The notes under the pieces were generated by a model. It worked only from the letters and a program-made list of their open reading frames with translations, did not search any database and was not told the origin of the DNA. Of a DNA stretch of 6,807 bases, positions 5,579 to 6,807 are shown in pieces. This DNA comes from Lachnospiraceae bacterium UBA7480. GTDB lineage: Bacteria > Bacillota > Clostridia > Lachnospirales > Lachnospiraceae. Position numbers and translations under genes: made by a program. The first letter of the stretch is position 1. The number at the start of each line of letters is the position of its first letter. The stretch is from NCBI GenBank assembly GCA_002479655.1, contig DLOQ01000066.1, forward strand, positions 22,326 to 29,132, in the 5' to 3' direction.

Positions 5579-5713
5579 TCACTCAAGAAACCTCAATACA
5601 AATTCCCTATAATCTTCACCGAGCGGAATCTCATAATCCACAAACAACTCCCTTCTCTGTGTTATGACCTTTTCTTTTTTCACCGGATTAAAGCCCTCTT
5701 TCTAAGCATCCAT
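5579..5713 (-). pseudogene. Short ORF or relic ahead of the GNAT gene
   Basis: From an ATG at 5713 the frame reads MDA, meets a TAG at 5702-5704, and then stays open as KEGFNPVKKEKVITQRREL and FVDYEIPLGEDYREFVLRFLE to a TGA at 5579-5581. The amino-acid content looks like the C-terminus of a real globular protein. A GTG at 5683 could start a 34-residue version, about 10 nt after an AGAGGG. Its stop overlaps the acetyltransferase's ribosome binding site, so it might act as a coupled leader. A truncated older gene is more likely; I cannot name the family. Confidence 0.4.
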
Positions 5714-5748
5714 AAAATAAACACCAAGTCCTCTCTTCTGCCAGTTTG

Positions 5749-5778
5749 ATTATACCACCTGCATTCCCCATTTACCAA
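5749..5778 (-). promoter_or_regulatory. Promoter of the GNAT unit
   Basis: An extended -10, TGGTATAAT, has its TATAAT at 5754-5749. It is preceded by an 18-nt spacer and TTGGTA (5778-5773). It drives the short ORF or relic and the acetyltransferase. Confidence 0.6.
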
Positions 5779-5788
5779 CATAAAATAT

Positions 5789-5810
5789 GGGACATAGCAA
5801 TGCCATGCCC
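5789..5810. terminator. Weak hairpin after the kinase gene
   Basis: GGGACATAGC and GCCATGCCC can pair around a short loop with one bulge and one wobble. On the minus strand it is followed by ATATTTTA, a poor T-run. It is a possible weak terminator for the kinase transcript, as no better one is present before the next promoter. Confidence 0.3.
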
Positions 5811-5834
5811 AACCTTTCTTATGCATCTGTCACT

Positions 5835-6807
5835 TTACGCCATTTTTACAACAAGCGTTATATAGAAGCGTCCATCACGAATATCCGCATACACCTCTCC
5901 GCCCATAAGCGACATCAGCCGTTTGCAGATAAAAAGTCCAAGCCCGTTGCCCTGCACCTTGTCTGCATTATTCCCACGATGAAAGCTTTCGAATATCTGC
6001 GGCAGTTCTTTTGCTTCAAGCGTACAGCCTGTATTTGATACCGTAATAAGCTCACAGCCGTCCATTTTATCAAAGCTGATCTCAATTCGTCTGCCGTCAC
6101 CGTATTTAATTGCATTCTCGATCAGATTTTGCAGGCACTCTGCAAGGCGGTCGGGGTCGCAGGAAAGAATGCAGTCATCATATTTCTGAATCGCAAGCTC
6201 CGTTCCCGACATGGCAAGCTGGGGAGCATATCTCGCATCTATCCTTGTGATGACAGCGCTTAAGAAAGCCTCCCCCAATGTGACCTCAAAGCTCATAAAG
6301 TCCTCGCCTGCCGCCTTTGTGATCTCGCTGACAAAACGCTCTATCTCATCTGCACGGGTATTGATGCTCTCGGCAGCGGCACGTCGTTTTTCCTCGTCCT
6401 TGTATAATCCCTTGGCAAGCGCCTTTGCATTCAGCTTTATCGCCGACAAAGGCGTTTTGATGTCGTGGGAAAGGGAGAGCAGCAATAGTTTTTTGTCTCT
6501 CTGCATCGTAATTTCTTTTTTACGACTGTTCTCGATGCTCTCACGCAGCAGATTCACACCCCATGTAAATTTTCCGAAGAAACGGCTTTTTTCCTCCGGT
6601 ATCGGAACAGCAAGATTGCCTCTTGCAAGCTCATGCGGAACATCGTTCAGCCTGCCAAATGGCACAATAATATGCCGCTTGATATAATACAAAAGCCCTG
6701 CCGTCAGCAGAAACAGCGCGCCCAATGCACAATTTACCACTGCAACACTATGCTGTCCGTTTCCGACAGTATACTCGACACGGTAAAGCGTACCGCCTGC
6801 TTCTATG
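5835..6807 (-). CDS. Membrane sensor histidine kinase, N-terminus outside window
   Basis: The C-terminal part of a two-component sensor kinase; the frame is open to the window edge, so the true start lies beyond it. A short extracytoplasmic tail (IEAGGTLYRVEYTVGNGQ) leads into a hydrophobic membrane span around VNCALGALFLLTAGLLYYI. A HAMP-like linker follows (IVPFGRLNDVPHELARGNL) and then a helical stretch. The phospho-acceptor box is SLSHDIKTPLSA, with the His codon at 6465-6467. The ATP-binding domain shows the N-box NLIENAIKYG, the G1-like VSNTG, the F-box FESFHRG and the G2 GNGLGLF, so the catalytic half is complete. It autophosphorylates and passes phosphate to a response regulator, probably encoded upstream outside the window. 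The stimulus cannot be told from this part. The base composition is less AT-rich than that of the genes below it, consistent with core or older accessory DNA. Confidence 0.95.
   Translation of the reverse strand, partial: IEAGGTLYRVEYTVGNGQHSVAVVNCALGALFLLTAGLLYYIKRHIIVPFGRLNDVPHELARGNLAVPIPEEKSRFFGKFTWGVNLLRESIENSRKKEITMQRDKKLLLLSLSHDIKTPLSAIKLNAKALAKGLYKDEEKRRAAAESINTRADEIERFVSEITKAAGEDFMSFEVTLGEAFLSAVITRIDARYAPQLAMSGTELAIQKYDDCILSCDPDRLAECLQNLIENAIKYGDGRRIEISFDKMDGCELITVSNTGCTLEAKELPQIFESFHRGNNADKVQGNGLGLFICKRLMSLMGGEVYADIRDGRFYITLVVKMA

Noticed and set aside
6211..6687. Plus-strand ORF opposite the kinase
   Set aside because: Antisense of a gene with intact H, N and G boxes. The Ser-rich translation has no features and there is no ribosome binding site.
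1..6807. CRISPR arrays, insertion sequences, rRNA or tRNA genes
   Set aside because: No regularly spaced repeats, transposase motifs, terminal inverted repeats or foldable structural RNA were seen on either strand.

Overview
The window looks like chromosomal DNA of a low- to medium-GC Firmicute, most likely a gut clostridium of the Lachnospiraceae type. This is inferred from strong AAGGAG/GGAGG ribosome binding sites, TTG and GTG starts, intrinsic terminators with T-runs, AT-rich promoters and the general look of the proteins. No database search was possible. Every gene I can support lies on the minus strand, so the window is read from right to left (6807 to 1).

Region by region in the direction of transcription. 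(1) 6807-5835: the C-terminal two thirds or so of a membrane sensor histidine kinase, cut by the window edge. (2) 5834-4892: a promoter, a short broken or tiny reading frame, a complete GNAT acetyltransferase, a second out-of-frame GNAT-like relic, and a terminator. (3) 4891-3971: a very AT-rich leader with two TTACAG/CTGTAA dyads, an unrecognised 168-residue protein with an N-terminal CX2CX5C cluster, an in-frame Cys-rich stretch after its stop codon, and a second terminator. The two terminators belong to a pair of related, roughly 95-nt downstream elements (A at 3971-4069, B at 4892-4990). (4) 3901-1794: a palindrome and promoter, a small Cro/CI-type repressor, and an AT-rich OLD-type ATPase-TOPRIM nuclease, probably one anti-phage or DNA-maintenance unit. 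(5) 1735-1497: a degraded YkgJ-type cysteine-cluster gene that falls in what otherwise looks like an empty gap. (6) 1490-1: a 26-bp palindrome, then two overlapping nucleotidyltransferase genes of the RlaP/YcgL-like type; the second runs off the window.

Functionally this is an accessory patchwork rather than one pathway. A defence-like repressor/nuclease pair and a nucleotidyltransferase pair sit among gene relics, with clear shifts in base composition: the nuclease gene and the 3.8-5.0 kb interval are much richer in AT than the kinase and nucleotidyltransferase genes. The best candidates for something undescribed are the Cys-cluster protein with its dyad operators and Cys-rich 3' stretch, and the duplicated terminator-bearing element that ends both its unit and the GNAT unit.
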